Assembly (NCBI GenBank): GCA_044224925.1
Contig: JBGAJM010000001.1
Span: 1 to 64,000, forward strand
Origin: Kapaibacterium sp044224925
GTDB lineage: Bacteria; Bacteroidota; Ignavibacteria; Kapaibacteriales; Kapaibacteriaceae
Reading direction: 5' to 3'
DNA length: 64,000 bases
This document shows positions 45,834-55,211 of the stretch, piece after piece. The position numbers and the translations under genes were made by a program. Each line of letters starts with the position of its first letter. Position 1 is the first letter of the stretch. The notes beneath the pieces are model-generated. The model saw only the letters and a list, made by a program, of their open reading frames with translations. It had not been told where the DNA came from and ran no database searches.

Positions 45834-46810
45834 GCGGGAACGACATCTTCCATGGTGCCTCGGAGGCGTCGCGGCAGATCTGGATCAAACTCCGGTCGGC
45901 CATTATCGCGATCGACGTCTACACCGCCGTCATCATGGTGATCTACTCCTTGTTGTCACTCATCTACTATCGTGACGTGGTCAATGCCTCGAGCGTCATC
46001 CTTCAGGATACCATGATCGGCCTCATGATCATGACGGTGGCCCTGTTGGCCTCGATCACCGGGAGTCCGCTCTTCACGGCACTACGGTACTTCTACGTCA
46101 TCCCGGTCATCTACCTCATGTACGACCAGACCCACGTCTTCGTCCACGTTGTCCATCCCGTGGACTACGACACGGAGCTCATTGCGGTCGACCGCTGGCT
46201 CTTCGGGACCGACCCGACAACATGGCTGGAGCGGTTCTCCTTCCCCGCACTCACCGAATACCTCCAGATCTGTTACTTCCTCTTCTATCTCATGCCCATC
46301 ATGCAGGCCTGGGAATGGTGGCGGAAGGGGGATCGTGACAACCTCGAGGTCTTCGCCCGGGGGATCACGTTCTGCTACTACATCTCGTATCTCCTGTATT
46401 TCATCATGCCGGCCATCGGTCCGCGGTTCACACTTCACAACTTCCACACGCTAGATACCGACCTTCCGGGGCTGCTCCTCACGCCTTGGCTCCGGGACAT
46501 CGTCGACGTTGGCGGGGGAGTGGCCCGTTCCATGATGCACCCCGAACTCTTCGTCAATCGGGATTGCATGCCAAGCGGCCACACGATGATGACCCTTGTG
46601 AACATCCTTTTCGCCTTCCGCCTCAGGTCCAGGTTCCGGTGGTTCTTTGCCGTCGTTGGGGGATCGCTCATCATTTCGACCGTCTACCTACGCTATCACT
46701 ACGGCATCGACGTTGTCGTTGGAGCGCTTCTGGCGGTGATCATGATGCCGATCGAGCCCAAGGTCAACCGGTGGATCGGTGTGCAAAAGAAACGTTGGTC
46801 GTCTGTGTAA
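45830..46810 (+). CDS. PAP2-superfamily membrane phosphatase/phosphotransferase
   Basis: This is a 326-residue protein with about six to seven membrane helices. PAP2 active-site blocks are FIMPAIGPRF, CMPSGHTMM (acid-base His) and YLRYHYGIDVVVG (nucleophilic His). The arrangement resembles the PAP2_3 group, which includes inositol-phosphoceramide synthases and lipid phosphate phosphatases. It may dephosphorylate or exchange lipid headgroups (inference). It ends the HIT - rsmA - PAP2 operon; no terminator is obvious after it. Confidence 0.85.
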   Translation: MSGNDIFHGASEASRQIWIKLRSAIIAIDVYTAVIMVIYSLLSLIYYRDVVNASSVILQDTMIGLMIMTVALLASITGSPLFTALRYFYVIPVIYLMYDQTHVFVHVVHPVDYDTELIAVDRWLFGTDPTTWLERFSFPALTEYLQICYFLFYLMPIMQAWEWWRKGDRDNLEVFARGITFCYYISYLLYFIMPAIGPRFTLHNFHTLDTDLPGLLLTPWLRDIVDVGGGVARSMMHPELFVNRDCMPSGHTMMTLVNILFAFRLRSRFRWFFAVVGGSLIISTVYLRYHYGIDVVVGALLAVIMMPIEPKVNRWIGVQKKRWSSV

Positions 46811-46876
46811 CCTTTTTAACAGCTTGGTGTTGTTCTGTATTAGGAAACACAACATCCCTGTAAAAGCGTCAGGAAA

Positions 46877-46907
46877 TTTGCATGAAAGCATTTTTCTGCT
46901 ATTTTTA
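46877..46907 (+). promoter_or_regulatory. Strong Bacteroidetes-type promoter of the large surface protein gene
   Basis: TTTG at 46877-46880, exactly 19 bp, then TATTTTTA at 46900-46907: the -33/-7 architecture of Bacteroidetes promoters with a single -7 mismatch (final A for G). The surrounding sequence is AT-rich in an otherwise GC-rich region. Transcription should start around 46911-46914. Confidence 0.7.
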
Positions 46908-46911
46908 CATG

Positions 46912-46930
46912 ATAGCGCGGAGTGCGCTAT
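46912..46930 (+). promoter_or_regulatory. Hairpin at the predicted 5' end of the surface-protein mRNA
   Basis: A perfect 7-bp inverted repeat ATAGCGC/GCGCTAT with a 5-base loop starts at about the predicted first base of the transcript. It is not followed by a T run, so it is not a terminator. A 5'-terminal stem-loop could protect the message from decay, as known for ompA-type leaders. The leader continues about 75 bp to the ATG at 47006 and holds no other gene. Confidence 0.5.
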
Positions 46931-47005
46931 AGAGGGCACAGAACAATGATGAATTCAACTTCGAAAACGTTCAATCCTTACCCTACCACTTTGGGAGATC
47001 TCGCA

Positions 47006-50000
47006 ATGCGGATTGCTTCCTTTAGTCGCCGAACTATCGGCGTATTTTTCTTGACCTTGGTTGCAGCACTTGGTGTGTTGTCAGCACAGGATGTGACCGA
47101 GCGCAAGGGCACGATGGGCCTTGTGGAAGGTCGCAAGTACGTTGTTGCTTTCCCGCAAGTGTGGGCGAGCGCATCGGAAGAGCCATTGCCAAATCCAATG
47201 TTGCTCTTCATCTCGTCGAAGGTCAAGACCACTGTTCGTGTTCGCACGAGTGCAGCACAGAATGACATCGGCACGAAGATCGACAAGACCTATACGGTCA
47301 ATCCGAACCAGGTCATCAAGGTTCCGATCCCACGTGCATTCATGATGCCGAGCTCGGACGGAAATGAGGCAACGACGTCGCATGTTATCAAGGGCTACGG
47401 CCTTGAAGTAACGGCAAGCCGTCCGATCTCCGTTTCGACGTATCAAGCATGGACAGGAAACGGCGAACTTGCTCGCCACCTCCCGGTAGAGGCATGGGGC
47501 AAGATGTATTCGACGATGAACTTCTACAATGACCGTTACGGCAAGACGGAGTATCGCTATCGTCCGGGTCAGATCATCGTGATCGCCGACAAGGACAACA
47601 CGATCGTGAACTTCACGCCAACATGGGAAACAGAAGGTGGTCCAGACTATCCTTCCGTACCAGCAGGCAAGACGGGAACTGTTGAACTCATGAAGGGCCA
47701 GGTCTTCCTCATCAAGGGTAAGATCGACGAGCCACTCACGAAGGACTTCACGACCGACCTTTCCGGTACGGTCATCAAGGCAAGCAAGCCGGTCGGCGTC
47801 GTATCTGGTCACACGAAGGTGGCCATCATGCGTTTCCCTGACCAACTTCCTCCAACAGGCGCAACTGCTGAAGCACACTTCGTTCGTAACAACGTGCATG
47901 ACGCCATGTTGCCAACGGAAATGGCCGGCACAGAATTCGTGACCGTACCATCCATGTATACACCACGCCGTACGGTGGGTAACATGAACGGTCAAGGTGC
48001 AGCACTTGGTATCGACGATGACAAGGGTGACGTGATCCGCTTCAACGCGCTTGAAGATGGTACGGTCCTCTCCGAACTTCGCTCCGATGGTACGATGAAG
48101 AATCACCGGACACTTCGCAAGAATGAGTCCTACATCATCGCAACGCAAGAAACAGCAGCCGTCTGGAAGACATCGAAGCCAGCACTCTGCGGTCTGTACG
48201 GTAAGTCGTGGGCAAACGTCATTCCTCCGGTCGCCATTGGCAAGGACCGTGATGGCAAGAACGTCGAAACACCACAAGGTCACCCGACGGTTGAAGCCGG
48301 TATGCCAATGTTGGAATACGTTCCTTCGACGGATCGCTGGGTGAACTACGGTGTGTTCACAGCACCTGAAGGAATGGACAACTTCTTCAACATCGCCTTC
48401 CGTATGGCAGATGTTTCGAAGATCAAGCTCGATGGTAAGGCACTTGCTTCGATCGCCGGCGGTTCGCTCCGTCCGATCAATGGCACGCCATATGCCCAGA
48501 TCCGCATGCCGATCGGTTCAGGCGATCACGTCGTTGAGTCGGTCTCTGAGAACATCCGTTGGGCAGCATGGAACTACGGTTCGTTGGACGGTATGCAAAT
48601 GGGTCGTGCCTACGGTACACCGGTTGCGATCGACCTTGCAATCCCTTGCGATGATTCACTGCAAGTTATCGAGCAGATCATCTGTGGTAACGTCAAGGGC
48701 GTTGGCAAGATCCTTCCAGAGAACTCCACATGCGGTTCGATCTTCGCGGTCTACGCAGAAGAGCTGACGAACTATGTGCTCATCGAAGACGAGAACTTCA
48801 ACTCCGGCGACAAGACCGTGAACTTCCAAGTGAACGTGATCGATCCAACGAAGGACGCTCACGGTATCATTCGTGTTGTTTCGCGTTCGGGCAAGTACGT
48901 TGAGAAGGAATACACGTATACAGCAGACAAGCTCGCATGGGATCCTGCATCGATCGACTTCGGTGTTGCACCACTTGATGCAAAGACATGCCGCACGATC
49001 ACGTTCACGAACAAGAGTGCGGATCGCGCCCTGAATGTCAAGAACCTCATTGCAAAGCACTTCCCAACGACATTCTCCTTCGAGCCAAGCACCTTCATGC
49101 TGGGACCTGGAGAGTCGAAGGTCGTGAACGTTTGCGCGCTGATCACCACGACAGAGCAGAAGATCGATACCGTGATCGCAAAGCTCGAGTGCTATGATCA
49201 GGTCACAACGGAACTCAAGATCCGCGGCGATGAGCCATCGATCTACGTCTACGATCAAGATTGGGGCCGTCTCCCGATCGCAGGATCACTTGAGAAGACA
49301 GTTGTCATCGAGAACCGCGGTCAAGTCGATCTTGTAGTTACAGGATACGACAAGGCCAAGGTTGCCAACTACAAGAACGCACAAGGTCAATACTTCTCGA
49401 ACATCCGCAACCTTGATGAGCTGCTTCCGCTGACCATCAAGAAGGGTGAGAAGCACACGTTCTTCGTAACGTATCGTCCACAAGGCGAGGCATTGCCTCA
49501 CACCTTGGACGTACCGTTCTATTCTTCTGCAAAGAAGATCAAGTCCAACTCCGTCTGGAAGGGTGAGGGCACGCAAGCAAATCTTAGCGTGGATGCACCG
49601 AAGTTCGACGAGCGCGTGATCGATGCTTGGCAAGTTGGTAAGGGCATCAATAACTACACCGCAACGGCAACGATCAAGAACGAAGGCAACAAGTCCGTGA
49701 TGATCAAGCGTATCGCCATCGAAGGCGCAGACGCGAAGTACTTCACGCTTGGACCAACGCTCATGAGCCAAGGTGGTAATGTTCCTGATGAGATCCAGCC
49801 AAATGGCACGGGCTATACGTTCAACGTGACGTTCACCCCAACGGAAGTTGCCGGTACACGTGATGCAGAACGCGTCTATGACTATCGCGTCTCGGTGTAC
49901 TCTGAAACAGCCGGCACAGAGAAGAACGAAGCATACTCTGATGCAACCGGAACAGCACGTCAGCCACACGTTGTGGCAACGGGCTACGACTGGACACGTG

Positions 50001-51487
50001 ATGCACAAGGCAATCCTGTGATCTACACGGTTGGCGACAAGGCAACCGGCGTGGTCACGATCACGAATCAACACCCATCGCTGTCGAACGCTCTGACGTC
50101 CGATACGAAGGGCTCGATGAAGCTTACGATCACATCGATCGCCATCGACCAAAGCAACCCGAAGGCCGTTCACTTCGCCATCGATCCTAGCTGGACGAAT
50201 GCACCATCGACAACGAACCCAATTGAACTCGTTGGCGGTGAAGCACTTCAAGTTCCTGTGATCTTCGATCCGAAGGCAGCCGGTCTGCAAGAGTGCCCAT
50301 ACATCGTCGGTGATGATGCACCTGAAGATCCAACGCCACTGCTCCGCGGTGAAGCTGACATCAAGGGTTCGATCACGGCAGAAGATCAAACGTTCGAGCA
50401 GTTCGTCTACAACTCCATCGAGAAGGACGTACGTGTCAAGAACGGCTTCGCTGCTGCGATCCGTATCAACATCGGTGCGATCGAAGGACCAGACAACATC
50501 AAGTACGAGATCGTGTCGCCATCAACGCCATATATCGACGTTCCTGCAAATGGAACAGCCGTATTGCGCGTACGCTTCACACCTGACTTCGTCTCGAAGA
50601 AGAGTGCTGGTCAGAACCTCAATGGTCGCCTTCCAGATCGTACTGGTTCGCCATTCCTCGCTTCGATCCCATTCAGTGTAGAAGGCACTCCAGAAGTAAC
50701 AGACACGGCATACTTGACCGGTGATGGTATCTATCTGGAAACGACCGACTTCATCGGTAAGGGCTATCAAGTGAAGATCGGTGATGCAGTGAACGTACCG
50801 GTTGAACTCAAGAATGCACCTCAAGGCATCGACCTTGGCGCCGTTCGTCAGTTCCGTATTCGCGTATCGTATGACAAGTCGATCCTTCAAGCACGCCCAA
50901 CGATGATCACCGACGGTTCCCTCACCGAGGGCTGGGTGGTCACCGGTACGCCAACAGAAGGATTCTTCGAACTTGACTTCACAGCAGCACCTGGTGCACC
51001 AGCACTGTTGCCAGATGGTAAGAAGCCGCTCTTCACGATCGTCTTCGACGCCTACCTTGGCAAGGTTCAAACCAGCGACATCACGCCTGAAATGTACATT
51101 GCCATCGCTCCTGACCAAGATGGTAACAACAAGAAGTTCGTTGTCTTCAACAACGAGCCAGGTAAGGTGACGTTGATCCTTGACTGTGCAAAGCAACTGC
51201 GTATTGTTGACATCGGTTCGACGAAGTATTCGGTAAGCCCGATCTCGCCAAATCCGGTCAGCAGCGCTACTGTGATCAGCTACTCGATCGGTCTGAATGC
51301 TCAGACGAAGATCGTTCTCTACAACAGCAACGGTTCGAAGGTCATGGATATCATCGATCAGCCACAAGATGCTGGTTCGTATGAACTCTCCATCGACGTG
51401 AGCACACTGCCAGCCGGCGTTTACTACTATCAAGTTGTAAGCGGTCCGTTCACCAGTGAGCCACAGAAGCTTCTTATCGTTCGCTAA
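47006..51487 (+). CDS. Very large IgGFc-like T9SS surface protein, probably abundant
   Basis: I chose the ATG at 47006 (1493 aa) because GGGAG lies 8 bp upstream and a signal peptide follows (ending VLSAQ); an in-frame ATG at 46946 would add a hydrophilic leader. The N-terminal 500 residues parallel the IgGFc-binding-like domain of the 39555 gene (GLEVTASRPISVSTYQAW, LMKGQVFLIKG, VIKASKPVGVVSGHTK, MAGTEFVTVP). ASH-like modules follow (IDFGVAPLD, YDQDWGRLPIAGSL, with spacing near 100 aa), then a cohesin-like module and a T9SS sorting domain from SPNPVSSATV to LLIVR. Arg codons are almost only CGT/CGC, and CCA, GCA and ACA are frequent, unlike neighbouring genes. A strong promoter and terminator flank it. 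Confidence 0.85.
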   Translation: MRIASFSRRTIGVFFLTLVAALGVLSAQDVTERKGTMGLVEGRKYVVAFPQVWASASEEPLPNPMLLFISSKVKTTVRVRTSAAQNDIGTKIDKTYTVNPNQVIKVPIPRAFMMPSSDGNEATTSHVIKGYGLEVTASRPISVSTYQAWTGNGELARHLPVEAWGKMYSTMNFYNDRYGKTEYRYRPGQIIVIADKDNTIVNFTPTWETEGGPDYPSVPAGKTGTVELMKGQVFLIKGKIDEPLTKDFTTDLSGTVIKASKPVGVVSGHTKVAIMRFPDQLPPTGATAEAHFVRNNVHDAMLPTEMAGTEFVTVPSMYTPRRTVGNMNGQGAALGIDDDKGDVIRFNALEDGTVLSELRSDGTMKNHRTLRKNESYIIATQETAAVWKTSKPALCGLYGKSWANVIPPVAIGKDRDGKNVETPQGHPTVEAGMPMLEYVPSTDRWVNYGVFTAPEGMDNFFNIAFRMADVSKIKLDGKALASIAGGSLRPINGTPYAQIRMPIGSGDHVVESVSENIRWAAWNYGSLDGMQMGRAYGTPVAIDLAIPCDDSLQVIEQIICGNVKGVGKILPENSTCGSIFAVYAEELTNYVLIEDENFNSGDKTVNFQVNVIDPTKDAHGIIRVVSRSGKYVEKEYTYTADKLAWDPASIDFGVAPLDAKTCRTITFTNKSADRALNVKNLIAKHFPTTFSFEPSTFMLGPGESKVVNVCALITTTEQKIDTVIAKLECYDQVTTELKIRGDEPSIYVYDQDWGRLPIAGSLEKTVVIENRGQVDLVVTGYDKAKVANYKNAQGQYFSNIRNLDELLPLTIKKGEKHTFFVTYRPQGEALPHTLDVPFYSSAKKIKSNSVWKGEGTQANLSVDAPKFDERVIDAWQVGKGINNYTATATIKNEGNKSVMIKRIAIEGADAKYFTLGPTLMSQGGNVPDEIQPNGTGYTFNVTFTPTEVAGTRDAERVYDYRVSVYSETAGTEKNEAYSDATGTARQPHVVATGYDWTRDAQGNPVIYTVGDKATGVVTITNQHPSLSNALTSDTKGSMKLTITSIAIDQSNPKAVHFAIDPSWTNAPSTTNPIELVGGEALQVPVIFDPKAAGLQECPYIVGDDAPEDPTPLLRGEADIKGSITAEDQTFEQFVYNSIEKDVRVKNGFAAAIRINIGAIEGPDNIKYEIVSPSTPYIDVPANGTAVLRVRFTPDFVSKKSAGQNLNGRLPDRTGSPFLASIPFSVEGTPEVTDTAYLTGDGIYLETTDFIGKGYQVKIGDAVNVPVELKNAPQGIDLGAVRQFRIRVSYDKSILQARPTMITDGSLTEGWVVTGTPTEGFFELDFTAAPGAPALLPDGKKPLFTIVFDAYLGKVQTSDITPEMYIAIAPDQDGNNKKFVVFNNEPGKVTLILDCAKQLRIVDIGSTKYSVSPISPNPVSSATVISYSIGLNAQTKIVLYNSNGSKVMDIIDQPQDAGSYELSIDVSTLPAGVYYYQVVSGPFTSEPQKLLIVR

Positions 51488-51507
51488 GCCCAATAGGCTA
51501 TCTCAAC

Positions 51508-51550
51508 GCATCCCCCTCTTGCACGTCGCAAGAGGGGGATGCTTCGTTTT
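51508..51550 (+). terminator. Intrinsic terminator of the large surface protein gene
   Basis: A 15-bp perfect stem (51508-51522 with 51528-51542), very GC-rich (CCCCC/GGGGG core), with a 5-base loop, is followed by TTCGTTTTA. It lies 20 bp after the stop codon. Confidence 0.92.
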
Positions 51551-51567
51551 AGGATAGAAAGGAAGCC

Positions 51568-53133
51568 ATGATGAAGATCATCGCGTACGTGATCATGTCG
51601 GCAGTACTGCTCGTGGTATCTGCGAGTGGACAGGAAGTGACTCCGGGCACAGTTCCCATGACACCTATGGTGACCGACGGTCTGGTCCGCGCGCGTATCA
51701 CCGTTCCACCTGTCTGGAGGAATGCGCCGGGCATGCAGGCCGATCGATACGTCAACATTCCGGAGGGGTGGACGGCTACGGTGTTCTATGCGGGGTCAGC
51801 GCTGAGCAAGCCTCGCTTCATGGCGTGGGGACCGGATAGCGTGCTCTATGTGGCCAATATGAATGGACAGAACGTTCTTGCATTGCCGGACCGAGATCGG
51901 GATGGCGTTGCAGACACAGTCGTGGTGGCGGCGAGTGGATTCTCGACCGGACATGATGTTCGGTTCTGGAGAGACACGATGTACGTCTGCCAACAATCCG
52001 GCGTGGTCGCGTTTCAGGATGCCGATCGAAACCTACGGTGGGAAGGTCGTCGCACGGTGATCGATCGTACCGTGATCCCCAACTGGAGCGGGGGGCGACA
52101 CGGGACGCGGACATTGGTGATCGATTCGTTGAACAATGCCTTCTATGTGAGCGTTGGCAGTAACGGCAATGCAGATCGTGAAGCGGAGAGCGGCAAACTG
52201 CAGCGCGCGATGATCGAGCGATTTGATGTGAATGGAAAGAATCGACGGGTCTACGCCACAGGGATCCGCAATGCTGTGGGAATGACGTTGCATCCACGGA
52301 CCGGAGCACTCTGGGCCAATAACAACGGTAGCGACCTGCAAGGTGATAACATCCCGCCGGAATGGGTCGACATCGTTCGCGATAACGGCTTCTATGGATA
52401 TCCGTTCTCGTATCACTACAAGAATTGGTTCGACCTGACGAATGGGGACTATCGCGACATCCTCCCGATGACAGCCGCGGATACAGCGCGTTTTGAATCG
52501 ATGGTTCCCCCTGCCGCCCTCCTCACCGCTCACACCGCCCCCATGGCCATGGAATTCGCTCCTACGGGATTCCCGTCGGCCTATGCCAACGGTTGCTTCG
52601 TTGCGCTCCGCGGTTCGTGGAATCGAACGCCTGCCTCAGGGTATAAAGTGGTCTTCCTCGAATTCGCCTCGGACGCAGATACCATTGCCGATCGTGTTCG
52701 TGACTTCTGCACGGGATTCATGACGGACTCGATCGCCAAGCAGGCATGGGCGAGACCGGTCGGTCTTGCCTTGCATCGAGACGGATCGGTCTATCTCAGC
52801 AGCGATGATCTCACGACCATGATCTTGAAACTCACGCCACCACGGACGGTGGGTGTTCGGGATGCTGGCGTAGGAGCAAATTCTCTTCGATGTACCCCCA
52901 ACCCGACATCGGGCATGGTGTTGGTGCAGTGGGACGATGCGACGTCCGACGACTGCCGCATCTGCGTGATCGACCTGAATGGTCGTTGCATGTTGTCGAT
53001 GACAGTTGCGCATGGAACGATGACGTCGGGCGGTTCATCCGTCGACCTTTCATCATTGGATCCGGGTTTGTATGTACTGCAGTGCACGTCCGGCACACAC
53101 ATCGCGTCGGTGCCGGTACACATCGTTCGCTAG
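51568..53133 (+). CDS. Secreted sorbosone/glucose-dehydrogenase-like beta-propeller protein with T9SS sorting domain
   Basis: This is a 521-residue exported protein, with the signal peptide ending VSASGQ and AAGGAAG before the ATG. The propeller covers about residues 60-420 with typical PQQ-type sugar dehydrogenase blocks: PRFMAWGPDSVLYVAN, GHDVRFW, WSGGRHGTRTLVID, YVSVGSNGNAD, GIRNAVGMTLHP and WARPVGLALHRDGSVYLSSDD. The tail from CTPNPTSGMV to VHIVR is a T9SS sorting domain. It may oxidise sugars at the surface with PQQ as cofactor, but no PQQ biosynthesis gene is in the window and catalytic competence is unproven. Its TAG shares CTAG with the opposing waaA stop. Confidence 0.85.
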   Translation: MMKIIAYVIMSAVLLVVSASGQEVTPGTVPMTPMVTDGLVRARITVPPVWRNAPGMQADRYVNIPEGWTATVFYAGSALSKPRFMAWGPDSVLYVANMNGQNVLALPDRDRDGVADTVVVAASGFSTGHDVRFWRDTMYVCQQSGVVAFQDADRNLRWEGRRTVIDRTVIPNWSGGRHGTRTLVIDSLNNAFYVSVGSNGNADREAESGKLQRAMIERFDVNGKNRRVYATGIRNAVGMTLHPRTGALWANNNGSDLQGDNIPPEWVDIVRDNGFYGYPFSYHYKNWFDLTNGDYRDILPMTAADTARFESMVPPAALLTAHTAPMAMEFAPTGFPSAYANGCFVALRGSWNRTPASGYKVVFLEFASDADTIADRVRDFCTGFMTDSIAKQAWARPVGLALHRDGSVYLSSDDLTTMILKLTPPRTVGVRDAGVGANSLRCTPNPTSGMVLVQWDDATSDDCRICVIDLNGRCMLSMTVAHGTMTSGGSSVDLSSLDPGLYVLQCTSGTHIASVPVHIVR

Positions 53134-54365
53134 GGCAGCGAACGGATGATCATGTCGGCGCACTGACGTGAGGACCCCGCACGCGATGTGATCACGGACC
53201 GTGCGCGTTCGCCGAATTGTCTACGTGTCGCGGGGTCGAGAACAACCGTTCGCAACCACTCGGTCACATCTGCCGACGTGCGGATCACGGCGAGGGCGTC
53301 CGCTGCCTGCAGCGCCGCCGCGTCGCGTGAACGCTGGATGTGCGGACCGCATGCAAGTGCCAGACCATATCCCGCCGGCTCTGCCAGCGAATGCACCCCG
53401 GCTCCAAAACCGCCACCCACCATGGCCGCATCGGCAATGGCATAGAGCGAGAGGAGCGACCCAACAGAATCCACGATCACATGTTCGGTCACCGATGGAT
53501 CGGTGATGGCCGAGAGAAGCGTTGCATCGATCTTCGCTTGAAGTTGTTGCACATGCGCCGCCGTAGGCTCGTGCGGTACGATGATGCATCGGATCCGAGG
53601 GTCTGCAAGGTGTTGGAAGGCGGAAAGGAAGATCTCCTCGTCGTCGCCCCATGAACTTCCCACGATGACCGTGATCTTGTCCGACCGATGCAGGGCAAGG
53701 ATGGCGGGGTCGGGATCGGCGATACGCTGCAGGATCCGGTCGTATCGCGTGTCGGGCAGGTAGGGCACGGTGCGATGCAACAGCGACCCAAGCTCGTCGG
53801 CGTCATGCTGCGTCATGGCCGTGACCGACGTGACCGAACGATACAGATCGGCGATCCAGCCTCGCAACGATCGATAGCGCACCATGGCAGGGACCGTGGC
53901 ATCGATCACGTGGACGGGAATGTGCCGACGTCGAGCTTCCAGCAGGTGATTCCGCCAGAGATCGTAGCGCACGATCACGCCAACATCAGGACGAAGCATG
54001 TCGAAAAATCGACGGGCATTTCGCCTTGTGTCCACGGGCAGGTAGAGGACGATGTCGGCCACGTTCGTGCGTTGCACATGTCGGTATCCCGACGGCGACG
54101 TGAACGTGGCGATGATCACGGCATCGGGAACCGATGCGCGAATGGCCGTGATCACGGGAATGCACTGTTCGAACTCGCCCATGGAGGCCGCATGGAACCA
54201 GTAGCGCGGTCCCGTGTTATGCGCCTGCGAAGCCTTCGTTGCGGCCGCCTGTTCGTCGCGCACGCGAAGACGGAGTTTTCCTCCGAGGATCGAATGACTT
54301 CGTAGCCATGCCGCGAGGAGCGGCACAACGATCACGTTATAGAACAGGTCGATCAGGGTGACCAC
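53130..54365 (-). CDS. waaA: 3-deoxy-D-manno-octulosonic acid (Kdo) transferase
   Basis: This is a 411-residue membrane-anchored GT30 enzyme that adds Kdo to lipid A. An N-terminal hydrophobic anchor precedes WFHAASMGEFEQCIPVI (the family's HAASxGE block), TFTSPSGYRHVQ, RYDLW in place of the common E.W.N.., VGSSWGDDEEIFLSAF and DAAMVGGGFGAGVHSLAEPAGYG split across the C-terminal half. Start is GTG, 3 bp after the upstream crotonase stop. It shows that the organism makes Kdo-containing LPS, in line with the OstA-like gene at 38259. Confidence 0.92.
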   Translation of the reverse strand: MVTLIDLFYNVIVVPLLAAWLRSHSILGGKLRLRVRDEQAAATKASQAHNTGPRYWFHAASMGEFEQCIPVITAIRASVPDAVIIATFTSPSGYRHVQRTNVADIVLYLPVDTRRNARRFFDMLRPDVGVIVRYDLWRNHLLEARRRHIPVHVIDATVPAMVRYRSLRGWIADLYRSVTSVTAMTQHDADELGSLLHRTVPYLPDTRYDRILQRIADPDPAILALHRSDKITVIVGSSWGDDEEIFLSAFQHLADPRIRCIIVPHEPTAAHVQQLQAKIDATLLSAITDPSVTEHVIVDSVGSLLSLYAIADAAMVGGGFGAGVHSLAEPAGYGLALACGPHIQRSRDAAALQAADALAVIRTSADVTEWLRTVVLDPATRRQFGERARSVITSRAGSSRQCADMIIRSLP

Positions 54366-54368
54366 GCC

Positions 54369-55148
54369 TTAGCGTCCGCTGAACTGCGCTGTGCGCTTCT
54401 CGAGAAACGCCTGCGTTCCTTCTTTGAAATCAGCGGTGCCGCATACTCGACCGAAGATGCTTGCCTCGGCGTGCAGGCCTTCGAGGAGCGATGTATCGGC
54501 AGCGATCCGAACGGCCTCCAAACAAGCATGCAGAGCCAGTGGCGCCTTGGTGGCAAGGTTCTGTGCAAGGGCCTCGACCACACCAAGCAGATCTTCCTGC
54601 GGGTGGACGGCATTCACGAGACCAAGCGTCTGTGCCTCGGCCGCAGAGATCATGCCGCCACCCAAGATGAGCTCCAGCGCCTTTGGTGCGCCGATGAGCT
54701 TTGGAAGGCGTTGCGTTCCTCCATAGCCGGGGATGATGCCGAGGTTGATCTCGGGTTGACCGAACTTGGCGTTCTCCGATGCAAAACGCATGTGACAGGC
54801 CATGGCAAGCTCACATCCGCCACCAAGGGCAAAGCCGTTCACGGCGGCGATGTACGGTTTGCCGGATCGTTCAATGGCATTGAAGACGCGCTGTCCGAAC
54901 TCTGCGAAGAGTCTGCCTGTGTGGGCGTCCTGCTCATGAAGCTGGGCAATATCAGCTCCGGCCACAAAGGCCTTCTCACCGGCACCGGTGATCACAACGC
55001 AGCGGATCGATGCGTCGGCCTCGAGCGTGCGAACGGCGAGCTCAAGTGCTTCGAGCACTTCGGCATTCAAGGCGTTGAGTTTCTCCGGTCGATTGATCGT
55101 GAGGATCGCATAACCGTTGCGAGGCTGGACAAGGACGACGTCGTTCAT
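54369..55148 (-). CDS. Enoyl-CoA hydratase (crotonase family)
   Basis: This is a 259-residue crotonase. The oxyanion-hole segments are AFVAGADI and NGFALGGGCELAMAC; both hydratase glutamates are present, in GGGCELAM and GQPEINLGIIPGYGGTQRL. The C-terminus has DFKEGTQAFLEKR. It should hydrate 2-enoyl-CoA in beta-oxidation or butanoate metabolism. It is upstream of waaA in a two-gene operon and has its own -7 box. It closely resembles the paralogue at 61916. Confidence 0.92.
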   Translation of the reverse strand: MNDVVLVQPRNGYAILTINRPEKLNALNAEVLEALELAVRTLEADASIRCVVITGAGEKAFVAGADIAQLHEQDAHTGRLFAEFGQRVFNAIERSGKPYIAAVNGFALGGGCELAMACHMRFASENAKFGQPEINLGIIPGYGGTQRLPKLIGAPKALELILGGGMISAAEAQTLGLVNAVHPQEDLLGVVEALAQNLATKAPLALHACLEAVRIAADTSLLEGLHAEASIFGRVCGTADFKEGTQAFLEKRTAQFSGR

Positions 55149-55179
55149 GAGTACTTGCGGGATGTGAGAGACAATGGTG

Positions 55180-55187
55180 CAAAACTA
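55180..55187 (-). promoter_or_regulatory. -7 promoter box (TAGTTTTG) for the enoyl-CoA hydratase - waaA operon
   Basis: An exact TAnnTTTG match on the minus strand, 31 bp upstream of the ATG at 55148, in the divergent region with the glycosidase gene. Confidence 0.55.
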
Positions 55188-55211
55188 CAAAGAAGAACAC
55201 GGCCCTTTCCG

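Noticed and set aside
47081..48283. 400-codon minus-strand frame in the large surface protein gene (also 49286-50389)
   Set aside because: Cys/His/Arg-rich shadows created by the strong codon bias of the sense gene.
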